From CAYNJY01 sp964397755 (GTDB lineage Bacteria; Patescibacteriota; Microgenomatia; UBA10105; UBA927), in assembly GCA_964397755.1 (NCBI GenBank), contig CAYNJY010000004.1:7069-71068 (forward strand): a stretch of DNA of 64,000 nucleotides, written 5' to 3'. Positions 1 to 7,141 of this stretch are shown piece by piece (the stretch's first letter is position 1; each line of letters begins with the position of its first letter). A program made the translations under genes and the position numbers. Below the pieces are notes generated by a model that made no database searches, was not told the DNA's origin, and saw only the letters and a program-made list of their open reading frames with translations.

Positions 1-395
1 CCGTCTAAAACAACAGGCTGCATGGCGTGCATTTCCGTCTTGTAGTCCGTGTCCGGCACCGGGTGGATGAGGAAAATCTTTTTCCCTAGCCAGAACGCGA
101 GCCCCATCTCAAGGAACGTATTGCCGCCGATATAGCCTTCGGTGCCCTTTTTGTCGTAGTTAAGGACCAGAATTGCGTCTGATTTTTCAATTTTCCGAAA
201 GTGCTCCCGGATGAAGTCGTACTCAATTTTGGCGGTGATGCGCTCTTCATCGGTAGTGGGGTGGACGAAGCCTTGTGTGTCTATGAGCTCTAAGCTCTTT
301 GGCACAAGGACTGTGAATCCTCTTGCTTCAAGCACTTTTTGCGCCTCTCGCATTTTTTCCTGAAACTGCATACTGCCGCAGATGGTGATAGTCAT
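1..395 (-). CDS. Nucleoside 2-deoxyribosyltransferase-like protein, partial
   Basis: The reading frame starts at an ATG at 395 and runs off the left edge of the window, leaving 131 residues without a stop. It opens MTITICGSMQF and continues with SDAILVLNYDKKG and GGNTFLEMGLAFWLGKKIFL. This order (small-residue loop after strand 1, then a GGNTFLEMG helix) resembles the nucleoside 2-deoxyribosyltransferase/TIR-like fold. Proteins of this type are common in archaea and candidate-phylum bacteria and mostly lack a tested function. The C-terminus is missing, so catalytic residues cannot be judged. Family assignment is moderate; substrate is unknown. Confidence 0.7.
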   Translation of the reverse strand, partial: MTITICGSMQFQEKMREAQKVLEARGFTVLVPKSLELIDTQGFVHPTTDEERITAKIEYDFIREHFRKIEKSDAILVLNYDKKGTEGYIGGNTFLEMGLAFWLGKKIFLIHPVPDTDYKTEMHAMQPVVLD

Positions 396-461
396 AGGTT
401 AAAAATACAGGTTTCAACCGACTATTTTGTGCTTCTTCAAAAAAGCCTGCCCTGCACTAGG

Positions 462-548
462 CGGAAGGAGCGAGATTTGAACTCGCGTGGGCCTTGCGAC
501 CCCCAAGGTTTTCGAGACCTGGCCGTTTAACCACTCCGGCATCCTTCC
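462..548 (-). tRNA. tRNA-Ser (anticodon CGA)
   Basis: On the minus strand, acceptor GGAAGGA pairs with TCCTTCC and the discriminator is G. The anticodon loop CTCGAAA gives anticodon CGA, reading UCG. A long variable arm (class II) and the T-loop TTCAAAT are present, total 87 nt. CCA is not encoded. Confidence 0.95.
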
Positions 549-589
549 TACATCAATCGCCCAAAACGGTGGGTTCTAGCCGGTTTATG

Positions 590-662
590 CGCGCCCGAAA
601 GGAGTCGAACCTTCAATCGCCAGGTCCGCAACCTGGTGCTCTATCCATTAAGCTACGGGCGC
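590..662 (-). tRNA. tRNA-Arg (anticodon GCG)
   Basis: Acceptor GCGCCCG pairs with CGGGCGC and the discriminator is G. The D-arm is normal with GG in the loop; anticodon stem CCAGG/CCTGG holds loop TTGCGGA, giving anticodon GCG; T-loop is TTCGACT; total 73 nt. GCG reads CGC and by wobble CGU. Most bacteria instead read these codons with an ACG tRNA edited to inosine, so a genomic G34 is unusual. Confidence 0.93.
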
Positions 663-1139
663 ATGTAAATTGTTATCTCTAAAGATATCTGCGCAGGCGT
701 ATGCATACTGCATAATCTGCTCTTTGAGATATACGCTATTATACCGCACAAAACATATTCCCCCAACATTCTTGCGAGATCTCTTCTCTTTGCTTCTTTT
801 CTTCCTATAAGATTTATTAAACTGATTTTCTGGTATTTTCAGTAATTTAGACCAGTAACGTTTTGCATCTCTCTCCTTATGATACCAATGCAGATGAAGT
901 GCTATCCTAAATTTTTTCTCATCAAGGTCGAAACTTCTTCTCAAAAGAGTAACAAATAATAAAGCCAGTTCCGGGTCTGTGTTCGCGAATCTCACCACGC
1001 CCCGGGTTTTGGTACCCTCTGCCCAATAGAGCAGAGAGAGTAAAATTCTCGAAATAGTTCGATTCTTACTGAGATTCAAGAAGCAAAACTTAAGAAGGCT
1101 TTTCGAGAGGGATTTTTTGGGTGAGCCAGTGGGCGGCAT
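648..1139 (-). pseudogene. Fragment of LAGLIDADG-like/HTH protein
   Basis: The frame contains LLYWAEGTKTRGVVRFANTD followed by RIALHLHWYHKERDAKRYWS. I recognise this pattern from LAGLIDADG-like domains of candidate-phylum proteins, which normally carry an N-terminal helix-turn-helix region. Here that N-terminal part is missing: the first ~17 codons overlap the 3' end of the upstream membrane-protein gene. The last codons run 15 nt into the tRNA-Arg gene. Both overlaps suggest a remnant rather than an intact gene. It could still be a short functional protein from an internal start. Family call is moderate. Confidence 0.5.
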
Positions 1140-1608
1140 TGTCTACCCAATTTTTATCCGGCTCCTCACGGAACGGAACGTGGCGCTCAACAAATTCTCG
1201 TACATCATCTTTCTTTAGACTTCCCAGTAAAACAACGACTCGGGAAGAAAGAAGTGGCCGCAAAATGAGAAGCGACTGACTCCATTGTTCTTCAAACCAA
1301 AAATCAGCTATCTCCTCCCAACGATAAAAGTGCCCTGCACTTTCTATACCGAGACTCGTAATCCTGTGCTTCACTTCTTCCGGGGGGACGGTTGATAACA
1401 CGTAGACAAAAAAAACAAGAGATAGCATCGCAATAATGAGAGCGTATTCCCGGGCAAATACAAAGATCACAGAAAGGAAAAAAACTATAGCGGCGATGTT
1501 GGTGAAGTACTCGCGATTCCGTTTTTTAAAAAGGCGGGACGGAGAGACCCACGAAAGGTATTCTTCCTCTCGCCTTTCCTCAATCTTTGGTGCAGCCGAA
1601 GTTTCCAT
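1090..1608 (-). CDS. Two-helix membrane protein, unknown function
   Basis: A 172-residue product beginning METSAAPKIEERREEEYL. Two adjacent hydrophobic segments lie at about residues 36-55 and 57-75, followed by a cytoplasmic-type domain with VKHRITSLGIESAGHFYRWEEI and DFWFEEQW. This resembles small PH-like membrane proteins frequent in candidate-phylum bacteria. The ATG at 1608 is preferred over an upstream one because a TATACT -10 box at 1618-1623 sits 10 nt before it, giving a leader of about 3 nt and no Shine-Dalgarno. The 3' end overlaps the LAGLIDADG-like remnant. Function unknown. Confidence 0.8.
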   Translation of the reverse strand: METSAAPKIEERREEEYLSWVSPSRLFKKRNREYFTNIAAIVFFLSVIFVFAREYALIIAMLSLVFFVYVLSTVPPEEVKHRITSLGIESAGHFYRWEEIADFWFEEQWSQSLLILRPLLSSRVVVLLGSLKKDDVREFVERHVPFREEPDKNWVDNAAHWLTQKIPLEKPS

Positions 1609-1943
1609 ATTGAAGTCAGTATACACTAGGTCATTGCAGACGAAAAGAGGTCGCAGTGTCATGAGTCACGCGCCCGAAGCCGAATCTTTCTTCGTCCCGG
1701 CTTAGCCGGGACATTCTGGCGAAGGAGAGGAAATGGGAAATTATACTCGTACACTAAATTGTGCTTTCCAACCGATCTCTTCCTCTTATCAATTTTGTTT
1801 ATGATACGCTTACTATGATAAAATTGCAGCCAAGACTTCATATGAGGTCTCAAACAAAACGGGTGTGGTTATACGATCAAAAGAAAATGAACGAGTATTT
1901 GCAGATAGTTACTACATATAACCCACGCTTGTTGAAAAATTTT
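1609..1943. other. Intergenic region before the tRNA-Ser pair
   Basis: I find no convincing gene in these 335 bases. The promoter of the minus-strand membrane gene lies at 1618-1623. A perfect hairpin GTCCCGG-CTTAG-CCGGGAC occupies 1694-1712 and belongs to the same kind of palindrome as the one at 2781-2817. The right half is A/T-rich and presumably holds the tRNA promoter (a TATGAT at 1814-1819 is a weak candidate). Confidence 0.6.
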
Positions 1944-2030
1944 GGAGGAGTCCGATAGTTGGTCAATTCGGGAGGTTTGCTAAACCTCTGAGCCGTAAGG
2001 CTCACGTGGGTTCGAATCCCACCTCCTCCG
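1944..2030 (+). tRNA. tRNA-Ser (anticodon GCT)
   Basis: Acceptor GGAGGAG pairs with CTCCTCC, discriminator G. The anticodon loop TTGCTAA gives GCT, reading AGC/AGU. There is a long variable arm and T-loop TTCGAAT; total 87 nt. Only 4 nt separate it from the next tRNA, so the two are probably one transcript. Confidence 0.95.
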
Positions 2031-2034
2031 CCCA

Positions 2035-2118
2035 GGAGGGTTGGCCGAGCGGTTCAAGGCGCTAGTCTTGAAAACTAGTGGGAGCAATCCCTCACAGGTT
2101 CGAATCCTGTACCCTCCG
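2035..2118 (+). tRNA. tRNA-Ser (anticodon TGA)
   Basis: Acceptor GGAGGGT pairs with ACCCTCC, discriminator G, followed in the genome by CCA. The anticodon loop CTTGAAA gives TGA, reading UCA and other UCN codons. The variable arm is long and the T-loop is TTCGAAT. Confidence 0.95.
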
Positions 2119-2129
2119 CCAGTTGGGAA

Positions 2130-2246
2130 ATGAAAGAGTTGGCTCGCCAAAATCGAGGATAATGTAGTCTCGTCAAGCCAAGCGTGCAGACGGTTGCCAA
2201 GATCGCCAAAGCGTTAAAAGTTTCTATAGCGGAATTATTAAGCTAA
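2130..2246 (+). pseudogene. Broken Xre-family HTH regulator fragment
   Basis: A short frame MKELARQNRG stops early. In another frame the sequence continues as KPSVQTVAKIAKALKVSIAELL followed by a stop, which is the typical C-terminal half of an Xre/Cro helix-turn-helix domain. The two pieces together look like the decayed end of a small regulator that once stood behind the tRNA-Ser genes. No intact version is present here. Confidence 0.6.
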
Positions 2247-2268
2247 AAGAGCGTCAAGGGGATAAATT

Positions 2269-2706
2269 ATGAAAAGATTATTTAGAAGAATAGCCCTGCA
2301 CCATACAATTCCCGAGTATCTTATTTTTGATGGACTTGGTTTTGGCTGGGCAGGCTACTTTGTTTGGCAACATCAATTAATTTGGGCATTAGCTTCTGTT
2401 ATAGTTCTCCCGCTTATTGGAACCTTACTTGTGTTAAAGAAAGACGAAGAGGAATACGCCGAGACTCCTCTTGGAAGATTTGCGTTAAGCCATCTTGCTC
2501 CTTGGAGCGTTGTTTTCCATATTCTTGGTTATGCTGTTCTTATTTATAGCCTTTGGATGCATTCAGGATTTTACATATTTTTAGCTATTTCATTCATTCT
2601 TTTGGGACATCTTCGGGATAAAACTACGAAAACTGACCAGTCAATATCCCCTAAGATGGATAACAAGGGAATTGATACTGTGGTCTCAAGTGAGGAAAAG
2701 AATTAA
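2269..2706 (+). CDS. Four-helix membrane protein, unknown function
   Basis: A 145-residue protein starting MKRLFRRIALHHTIPEYL, with hydrophobic stretches at about residues 17-33, 35-55, 80-95 and 97-113 and a polar tail. An AAGGGG Shine-Dalgarno-like sequence lies 8 nt before the ATG. Base composition is more A/T-rich than the gene block to the right. I do not recognise the family. The neighbouring regulator fragment and tRNAs suggest an accessory spot. Confidence 0.65.
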   Translation: MKRLFRRIALHHTIPEYLIFDGLGFGWAGYFVWQHQLIWALASVIVLPLIGTLLVLKKDEEEYAETPLGRFALSHLAPWSVVFHILGYAVLIYSLWMHSGFYIFLAISFILLGHLRDKTTKTDQSISPKMDNKGIDTVVSSEEKN

Positions 2707-2780
2707 GGCAATGGTCGAGATCTAAGATTGATGTAAAGAATTATTGAAAGAATTTGCCGCCAAAGAGTAAAATCAGTTCG

Positions 2781-2817
2781 CCCCAGTAGCAGTCCCGCTT
2801 GGCGGGACGCTACGGGG
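2781..2817. repeat. Intergenic palindrome
   Basis: A near-perfect hairpin: CCCC and GTAGC on the left pair with GCTAC and GGGG on the right, enclosing GTCCCGC-TT-GGCGGGAC. It lies between the convergent membrane-protein and thiN genes and may act as a bidirectional terminator or be a mobile palindrome. Confidence 0.7.
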
Positions 2818-2845
2818 TAAAGATATTTTTCAAACAGACACCGCT

Positions 2846-3490
2846 CTAATCTCTACTTTTAATGACGAGTGCAATTCCTTTGTGGACGTTAATTGTTGCG
2901 CTTTTTCTCTTCAACTCATTGCTGATGCCTCGAGATGTGCCTCGTTTCAGTTGGATGCCAACTAACGGATAGGTAAATCCAGAAAGAGACACAGTTACAG
3001 ATTGTGTATGTGGTAAAAGCGAAAGGTATCGATATTGTTGTTTTTTGTTTACGCGGTACGAATCCTTTACCAGGATTATTTCATTTCTCTCATCGACAAT
3101 CGCTGCTTTAATTCCTTTACTCAAAAATTTTTCAAGCATGTGTACTGCAGCGATGGTGTGATCTAGACGAGTTCCGATACCGCCAAAAATAATTACCTCT
3201 TTCGGTTTGAGACGAAAGGAATAATCGACAGCGAGTTCAAGGTCGGTAGCGTCTTTCTGCGCTGAAAACATAAGCACCTTTTTTGCTTTCTTTTTAATAA
3301 GCAGTAGTTCTCTCTTTGTCACCGAATCAAAATCTCCGAGTGCAACATCGGGAGTAAGTTTATTTTTGATAAGCCACCGCGCGCCTCGATCAACACCGAT
3401 TATTTTTTGGGCACGTCTGATTTGGCGAATCAGGCTTTTGTCCAACACTCCTCCAGCAATTATCGCAACAGTAAGTCCATTTTTTTTCAT
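2846..3490 (-). CDS. thiN: Thiamine pyrophosphokinase
   Basis: Transfers pyrophosphate from ATP to thiamine to make the cofactor thiamine diphosphate in the cytosol. The 214-residue protein has normal family length and shows GDFDS at 52-56, KDATDLE at 79-85 and GGIGTRLDH at 103-111. SLLP and a C-terminal GISNEL segment line the thiamine site in this family. It lies 3 nt downstream of the ComF-type gene on the same strand and is probably cotranscribed with it. No thiamine biosynthesis genes are nearby, which fits salvage of external thiamine. Confidence 0.92.
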   Translation of the reverse strand: MKKNGLTVAIIAGGVLDKSLIRQIRRAQKIIGVDRGARWLIKNKLTPDVALGDFDSVTKRELLLIKKKAKKVLMFSAQKDATDLELAVDYSFRLKPKEVIIFGGIGTRLDHTIAAVHMLEKFLSKGIKAAIVDERNEIILVKDSYRVNKKQQYRYLSLLPHTQSVTVSLSGFTYPLVGIQLKRGTSRGISNELKRKSATINVHKGIALVIKSRD

Positions 3491-3493
3491 ATA

Positions 3494-4189
3494 CTACCGA
3501 GCCATGGTGACACCCCAGACAAATTGAGTACCACTTCTTTTCAAAACATTGGCTGCCGATCGCATAGTTGCACCGGTCGTAAAGACATCATCAAATAAAA
3601 ATACATTGTTCCATTGTTTCATTGCTACATTGTTAGCTGCAAAAACTTTTTCCATATTTTTAAGCCTCTCCTCCCTCTTCTTCACTTCGACTTGCGGAGT
3701 CGTTTTACGAACTCGATACAGCAAATCCGTTCGCATGGGAATCTGCAATTGTTGGGCAATGAGCGCGCCCAATATTTCTGCCTGATTATAGCCTCTTTCT
3801 CGAAGACGAGTAGGATGAAGCGGAATGGGAATTAAAAAAGAGCTTAGGGGCTTAGTGCTTAGCAGCTTAGTAAGATCAACAAAAGAAGAGGAAGGAATAA
3901 GGGTAGTAAATTCTTGGGCGAGATCGTAGACGTAGCGGTATTTCAATGCTTTGACCGCCTTTCGAATACTGCCGTCATAGTGGAAAAAGCTTGTTAAACC
4001 ATCGAGGCCGTAGCGGGTTCTACACCGCGGGTGCGTTGCGCCGCCAATGGCAGGCCGCTCGCAGACCGGACAGATCGCCTCATTTCGTTCGATAACCCGA
4101 ATAATTGAAGTACATCGTTGACAAAAATATTTCCCACCTTTTCCGCACCCCAAACAGCGCTTCGGAAAAACAATATCAAGAATCTTCAC
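3494..4189 (-). CDS. comFC: ComF family phosphoribosyltransferase-like protein
   Basis: A 231-residue ComF/ComFC-type protein. The N-terminus has a zinc-ribbon pattern (CLGCGKGG, then CQRC and CPVC), and the C-terminal half is a type I phosphoribosyltransferase fold with ERGYNQAEILG and the PRPP loop LFDDVFTTGATM. ComFC proteins are linked to natural DNA uptake, but the reaction is not settled. I place the start at the GTG at 4189 because a strong AAGGAGGT Shine-Dalgarno lies 6 nt upstream; longer versions would run into tmRNA. Two degenerate repeats are embedded in frame (3603-3634 and 3840-3874), the latter encoding LTKLLSTKPLSSF. Confidence 0.85.
   Translation of the reverse strand: MKILDIVFPKRCLGCGKGGKYFCQRCTSIIRVIERNEAICPVCERPAIGGATHPRCRTRYGLDGLTSFFHYDGSIRKAVKALKYRYVYDLAQEFTTLIPSSSFVDLTKLLSTKPLSSFLIPIPLHPTRLRERGYNQAEILGALIAQQLQIPMRTDLLYRVRKTTPQVEVKKREERLKNMEKVFAANNVAMKQWNNVFLFDDVFTTGATMRSAANVLKRSGTQFVWGVTMAR
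3603..3634. repeat. In-frame degenerate repeat in comFC (CATTGTTNC type)
   Basis: Units like CATTGTTC-CATTGTTT-CATTGCTA-CATTGTTA repeat inside the gene and encode VAMKQWNNVF. The same unit type recurs at 18197-18276, 43050-43081, 56121-56153 and 58281-58323. Confidence 0.8.
3840..3874. repeat. In-frame degenerate repeat in comFC (GCTTAG type)
   Basis: Units GCTTAGGG, GCTTAGT, GCTTAGCA and GCTTAGT follow one another inside the coding sequence, between the zinc ribbon and the phosphoribosyltransferase core. The frame stays open. Confidence 0.75.
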
Positions 4190-4227
4190 AAAAAGACCTC
4201 CTTGTCTATTGTACAAGGAGGTGCTTG

Positions 4228-4253
4228 CACTGAGACACTCTTGTGTCGAAGTG
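4228..4253. repeat. REP-like palindrome at the tmRNA 3' end
   Basis: Read along the tmRNA strand it is CACT-TC-GACAC-AAGA-GTGTC-TC-AGTG: outer stem CACT/AGTG, symmetrical TC/TC mismatches, inner stem GACAC/GTGTC. It begins at the last bases of tmRNA. The element at 60966-60993 has the same plan with a different but still paired inner stem. Confidence 0.8.
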
Positions 4254-4638
4254 GAGACGGAGAGGAGTGAGCTCTCGTCCAGAATGACGATCCCAACACA
4301 TCTACAGGCGTAGTCAATCATTGTTGTCGTCTCTTCCTGATCCGATTGACAGGAAAGAAAAGATCAAGACGTATTGTTCTTCGTCTTAATTGGAACGTCG
4401 AACCATTAAGACTGCATCCCGGCTTTGTTTACACCTCAAGAATGTCACCGAGAAAACGTTCAAGAGATGGCCTTACGCCTCTGCAAAGAGATATGCTCTC
4501 GGTGCTCGAGATGCGTAAAAGGCTGCTTCAGCTTGTTCAGCATCAGCATTTATTGGTTTGACGGTTGTTTAACGACCACCCATCAAGGTCGGCCTGCAGT
4601 GTTAAAGAGCATCACTCTGTCGAATCTTGTACGTCCCC
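4252..4638 (-). ncRNA. ssrA: tmRNA
   Basis: Rescues ribosomes stalled on broken mRNAs, together with SmpB encoded just upstream. The 5' end GGGGACG-TACAAGATTCGACAGAG matches the tmRNA consensus. GCAGGCCGACC...GGTCGTTAAA fits the first pseudoknot. A tag frame near 4547-4473 starts GCT GAT GCT and reads ADAEQAEAAFYASRAPR then AYLFAEA-stop, about 24 residues. The proposed 3' end is CGTCTCC-A, pairing with GGGGACG (one G-U), directly preceded by a GAGAG/CTCTC T-stem. The T-loop CTCACTC departs from TTCRANY, so the exact 3' end is less certain. CCA is not encoded. Confidence 0.9.
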
Positions 4639-4643
4639 GTTGT

Positions 4644-5087
4644 TTATTTCACCTTCCCCCGAAACTCAACTTCCAGTTCTCTTCGCTGGTCTTCCCGCTT
4701 TATGGCCTCCCGCTTCTCGTACTTCTTTTTCCCACGGGCAAGACCAATCTCAAGCTTGATCCGGGAGCCTCTAGTATACCAAGCAAGCGGAACCAAGGTC
4801 AAACTGGCTCCGTCGATCTTGCCCTTCAAACTCATTATTTCCTTTTTGTGCAAAAGAAGCTTCCGTGTCCGTTTGGGGTCGTAGCCCTCCGGACGCGCAA
4901 AGATGTAGGGAAATATCTGGGCATTGACGAGGTACGCTTCTGAACCGATGACCCGCACAAACGATCCCTCTAAACTCGCGTGCCCGCCGCGCAGCGACTT
5001 GACCTCCTGACCGGTCAGGTGCACCCCTGCCTCGAGGCGATCAGTAATCGTATAGTCATAGGTGGCTTTGCGATGTACGATTCTCAT
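4644..5087 (-). CDS. smpB: SsrA-binding protein SmpB
   Basis: Binds the tRNA-like part of tmRNA and brings it to stalled ribosomes. The 147-residue protein is of family length and contains YDYTITDRLEAGVHLTGQEV, SLRGGHASLEGSFV and RTRKLLLHKKEI, all typical of SmpB. The basic C-terminal tail (GLARGKKKYEKREAIK) is the part that enters the mRNA channel. I chose the ATG at 5087 because homology begins at MRIVHRKATYDY. It ends 6 nt before tmRNA on the same strand, an uncommonly tight smpB-ssrA pair. Confidence 0.95.
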   Translation of the reverse strand: MRIVHRKATYDYTITDRLEAGVHLTGQEVKSLRGGHASLEGSFVRVIGSEAYLVNAQIFPYIFARPEGYDPKRTRKLLLHKKEIMSLKGKIDGASLTLVPLAWYTRGSRIKLEIGLARGKKKYEKREAIKREDQRRELEVEFRGKVK

Positions 5088-5095
5088 GGTCGTTT

Positions 5096-6874
5096 CTACT
5101 TCAAGGTGAGTGCGTAGATCTTCCCCTCTGCAAGAAGGAGAATTTTCCGCTGTGCCTCTGAGACGACCATTTGGGTCGGAATGAGGCTCCCTTCCCACAC
5201 GTACTGGGCCAGGTACAAGCCGTCTTTGTCAAGAACCACAATCCGCTTGTTCACGCGATCAAGGACATAGGCGTTCTTTGCGCTATCGCTCGTGTAGACG
5301 AACAGATCACCCCCAAACGCCGGCTCAACGCCTTTGGGTAGAAACGTCACGTCTCTTCCCTGCACGAATCGCACAATTTTCCCGTCCGGCGTTCCCACCC
5401 ATACTGATCCGTCAATTGCCATCCCTGTTGCCTTCGACAAATCCGGAAGCGTATCGGGATTGAGGTACTCGCGACGTTCGGAAAAACCGTTTTCTGTGGC
5501 AACGTACTTCCAAATACGACTTTTCTCTCTGTCCAGGAGGTAAAGATTGCCCCCGTACGAAACAACACTCGATATCGTACCCCACTCTGCGTCTTTCCGA
5601 ACAATGTCTGCTACCACTTTGTTGTCGCTCGTTCGTATCTCATGAATGCCGCTCGGGACGAGGATGTAAATCTTGTCTCCGTGGGAGGCAACGGCCGTAG
5701 CACCGGACAACCGTTCTCCACTCAACACCACGGCGCCGCTTTTGTTAGAAACCGACACCGCATAGACTGCATTCACGGCGTAATCCACAATGCCAAGCAT
5801 GTCTCCAGAAAGAGCAAAACCAGAAACGACGGCGCCTTTGCGCAGTAAGCTCACGTCATAAAACAGCTCTGGTTCTGTCTGTGTGATGTGCATTGCAGAC
5901 GTCAGATTTGCCACGGCATCTTCGTAAAGCTCAATCACCTGTCTTCCCTCTTTGGACCGCTTCGGGACACTCAAAAGGAGTGGCGCGAGGGTCTCTTTTG
6001 CCATGGTGAGCCGTTCCCGGCCTTTCACTGGATTGAGATCCAGTATCGCCATGCCTTCATCGAAGGCGCGCTGCGCTCCGGTGAGCGCCTCGCGTACGAG
6101 CGTGTTTCTCTTTACCCCAACCTGTTTCTGAATACCCAAAACCACGCTCCCGATAAATAGTATTGTCGAGGCAAGTGCGATAAGGGCGTAGAGACTGAAG
6201 CGTAGAGGAAAAACGCTTCCAGTGCGCCTCCATAGAGCCCCAAACATATCTCTTCTCCTCGCTGACTCCGGCGGTCGTGCTTGCGCAACAACTGTGTGTG
6301 CCACTGTCTCCTCTGCCGTTTCAATGGAGGAGACTTGGAATATGAGTGCCGCTCCGCCTTCGCCACCCTGTTTCCCATGGAGCAAAACGGTAAGCTTTTC
6401 CGCGACGTCCGCCGGCGGAAGATGGTCAAAGATGTGCCCTAGCTCATCCGTTGAAAGCGCCATAAGAAATCCTCGTGTAGCAAGAAGGAGACTGTCCCCT
6501 CCGGCTACGTTTCCCGAGATCTCTCCCATACCATCAACGAGGGTGGCTATCTTCTCTCCGCGCTTAAGGTACACGCGCCCACTGCCACGAACCACGAGGT
6601 ACAACACCGCGCCAACAGGAACAAGGAGCAGAAGTGAGCGCACCGAACCATCTACCATGGAATCTGCAATAGCCGCAAGCCCTCCAAGACTTTTTGGAGG
6701 AAAGACGAGGAGTCGAGACAATTTTGTCAAAAGTCCCACACCGTGCTGACGCGCAACAGGATCCTCCGTCTCAACCTCTAATACACCAAATGCTGCCGGT
6801 GATTGGAGTACCTGTCCCCAGACGGTCTCTGTCGAGTGTCCGACAACCGTTGCAATGACTGGCCGAATCTGCAT
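5096..6874 (-). CDS. Membrane protein with degenerate PP2C-like domain and propeller-like ectodomain
   Basis: A 592-residue protein starting MQIRPVIATVVGHSTETVWG. Residues 1-185 look like a PP2C/SpoIIE-type fold (LLLATRGFLMALSTDELGHI, then AALIFQV), but I see none of the metal-binding aspartates of active phosphatases. A single transmembrane segment lies at about 227-248. The outer part contains repeated strands such as YILVPSGIHEI, LYLLDREKSRIW, MAIDGSVWVGTPDGKIVRF and YVLDRVNKRIVVLDKDG, typical of an NHL/beta-propeller. It may sense something outside and signal through a dead phosphatase fold, but this is speculation. It lies 8 nt upstream of smpB and downstream of envelope genes. Confidence 0.75.
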   Translation of the reverse strand: MQIRPVIATVVGHSTETVWGQVLQSPAAFGVLEVETEDPVARQHGVGLLTKLSRLLVFPPKSLGGLAAIADSMVDGSVRSLLLLVPVGAVLYLVVRGSGRVYLKRGEKIATLVDGMGEISGNVAGGDSLLLATRGFLMALSTDELGHIFDHLPPADVAEKLTVLLHGKQGGEGGAALIFQVSSIETAEETVAHTVVAQARPPESARRRDMFGALWRRTGSVFPLRFSLYALIALASTILFIGSVVLGIQKQVGVKRNTLVREALTGAQRAFDEGMAILDLNPVKGRERLTMAKETLAPLLLSVPKRSKEGRQVIELYEDAVANLTSAMHITQTEPELFYDVSLLRKGAVVSGFALSGDMLGIVDYAVNAVYAVSVSNKSGAVVLSGERLSGATAVASHGDKIYILVPSGIHEIRTSDNKVVADIVRKDAEWGTISSVVSYGGNLYLLDREKSRIWKYVATENGFSERREYLNPDTLPDLSKATGMAIDGSVWVGTPDGKIVRFVQGRDVTFLPKGVEPAFGGDLFVYTSDSAKNAYVLDRVNKRIVVLDKDGLYLAQYVWEGSLIPTQMVVSEAQRKILLLAEGKIYALTLK

Positions 6875-6926
6875 AGCAGCTGTAGCGTAGCACACTAGCC
6901 GTGAAAGCGCACGAGCATGGAGGAAC

Positions 6927-7139
6927 TTACAGAAGGACCGCTGCCAAGACAAGAACGGCGATGGCTGCGATGAAGTGAGCAACGGTGAGCACCTTGAGTA
7001 CCGGCTCAAAGGCATCTTCGAGTACGTTCTCCATGAGTTGCTCCTGTCGAATCATTACTGCCGCAAACAGGACATACAGGAGGAGTCCGATGAGGGCCAG
7101 CGTTTTTACGAATATCAGGATGGTTGCAGACAGTACCAT
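6927..7139 (-). CDS. Small two-helix membrane protein
   Basis: A 70-residue protein with two hydrophobic helices (about 5-28 and 47-69) joined by a polar loop MIRQEQLMENVLEDAFEP. Small proteins of this shape accompany PH-domain and envelope genes in candidate-phylum genomes; no function is known to me. It starts 2 nt after the PH-domain gene ends, so the two are almost certainly cotranscribed. Confidence 0.75.
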   Translation of the reverse strand: MVLSATILIFVKTLALIGLLLYVLFAAVMIRQEQLMENVLEDAFEPVLKVLTVAHFIAAIAVLVLAAVLL

Positions 7140-7141
7140 AG

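Noticed and set aside
1761..1958. 65-codon plus-strand frame before tRNA-Ser
   Set aside because: Overlaps the tRNA, no family pattern, no start signal.
4190..4321. N-terminal extension of the ComF protein to 4321
   Set aside because: It would run through the palindrome and into tmRNA, while a GTG with a perfect Shine-Dalgarno exists at 4189.
4425..4943. Plus-strand frame across tmRNA and smpB
   Set aside because: The region is explained by tmRNA and SmpB on the other strand.
6222..6749. 175-codon plus-strand frame opposite the PP2C-like gene
   Set aside because: Antisense shadow rich in Ser, Arg and Pro.
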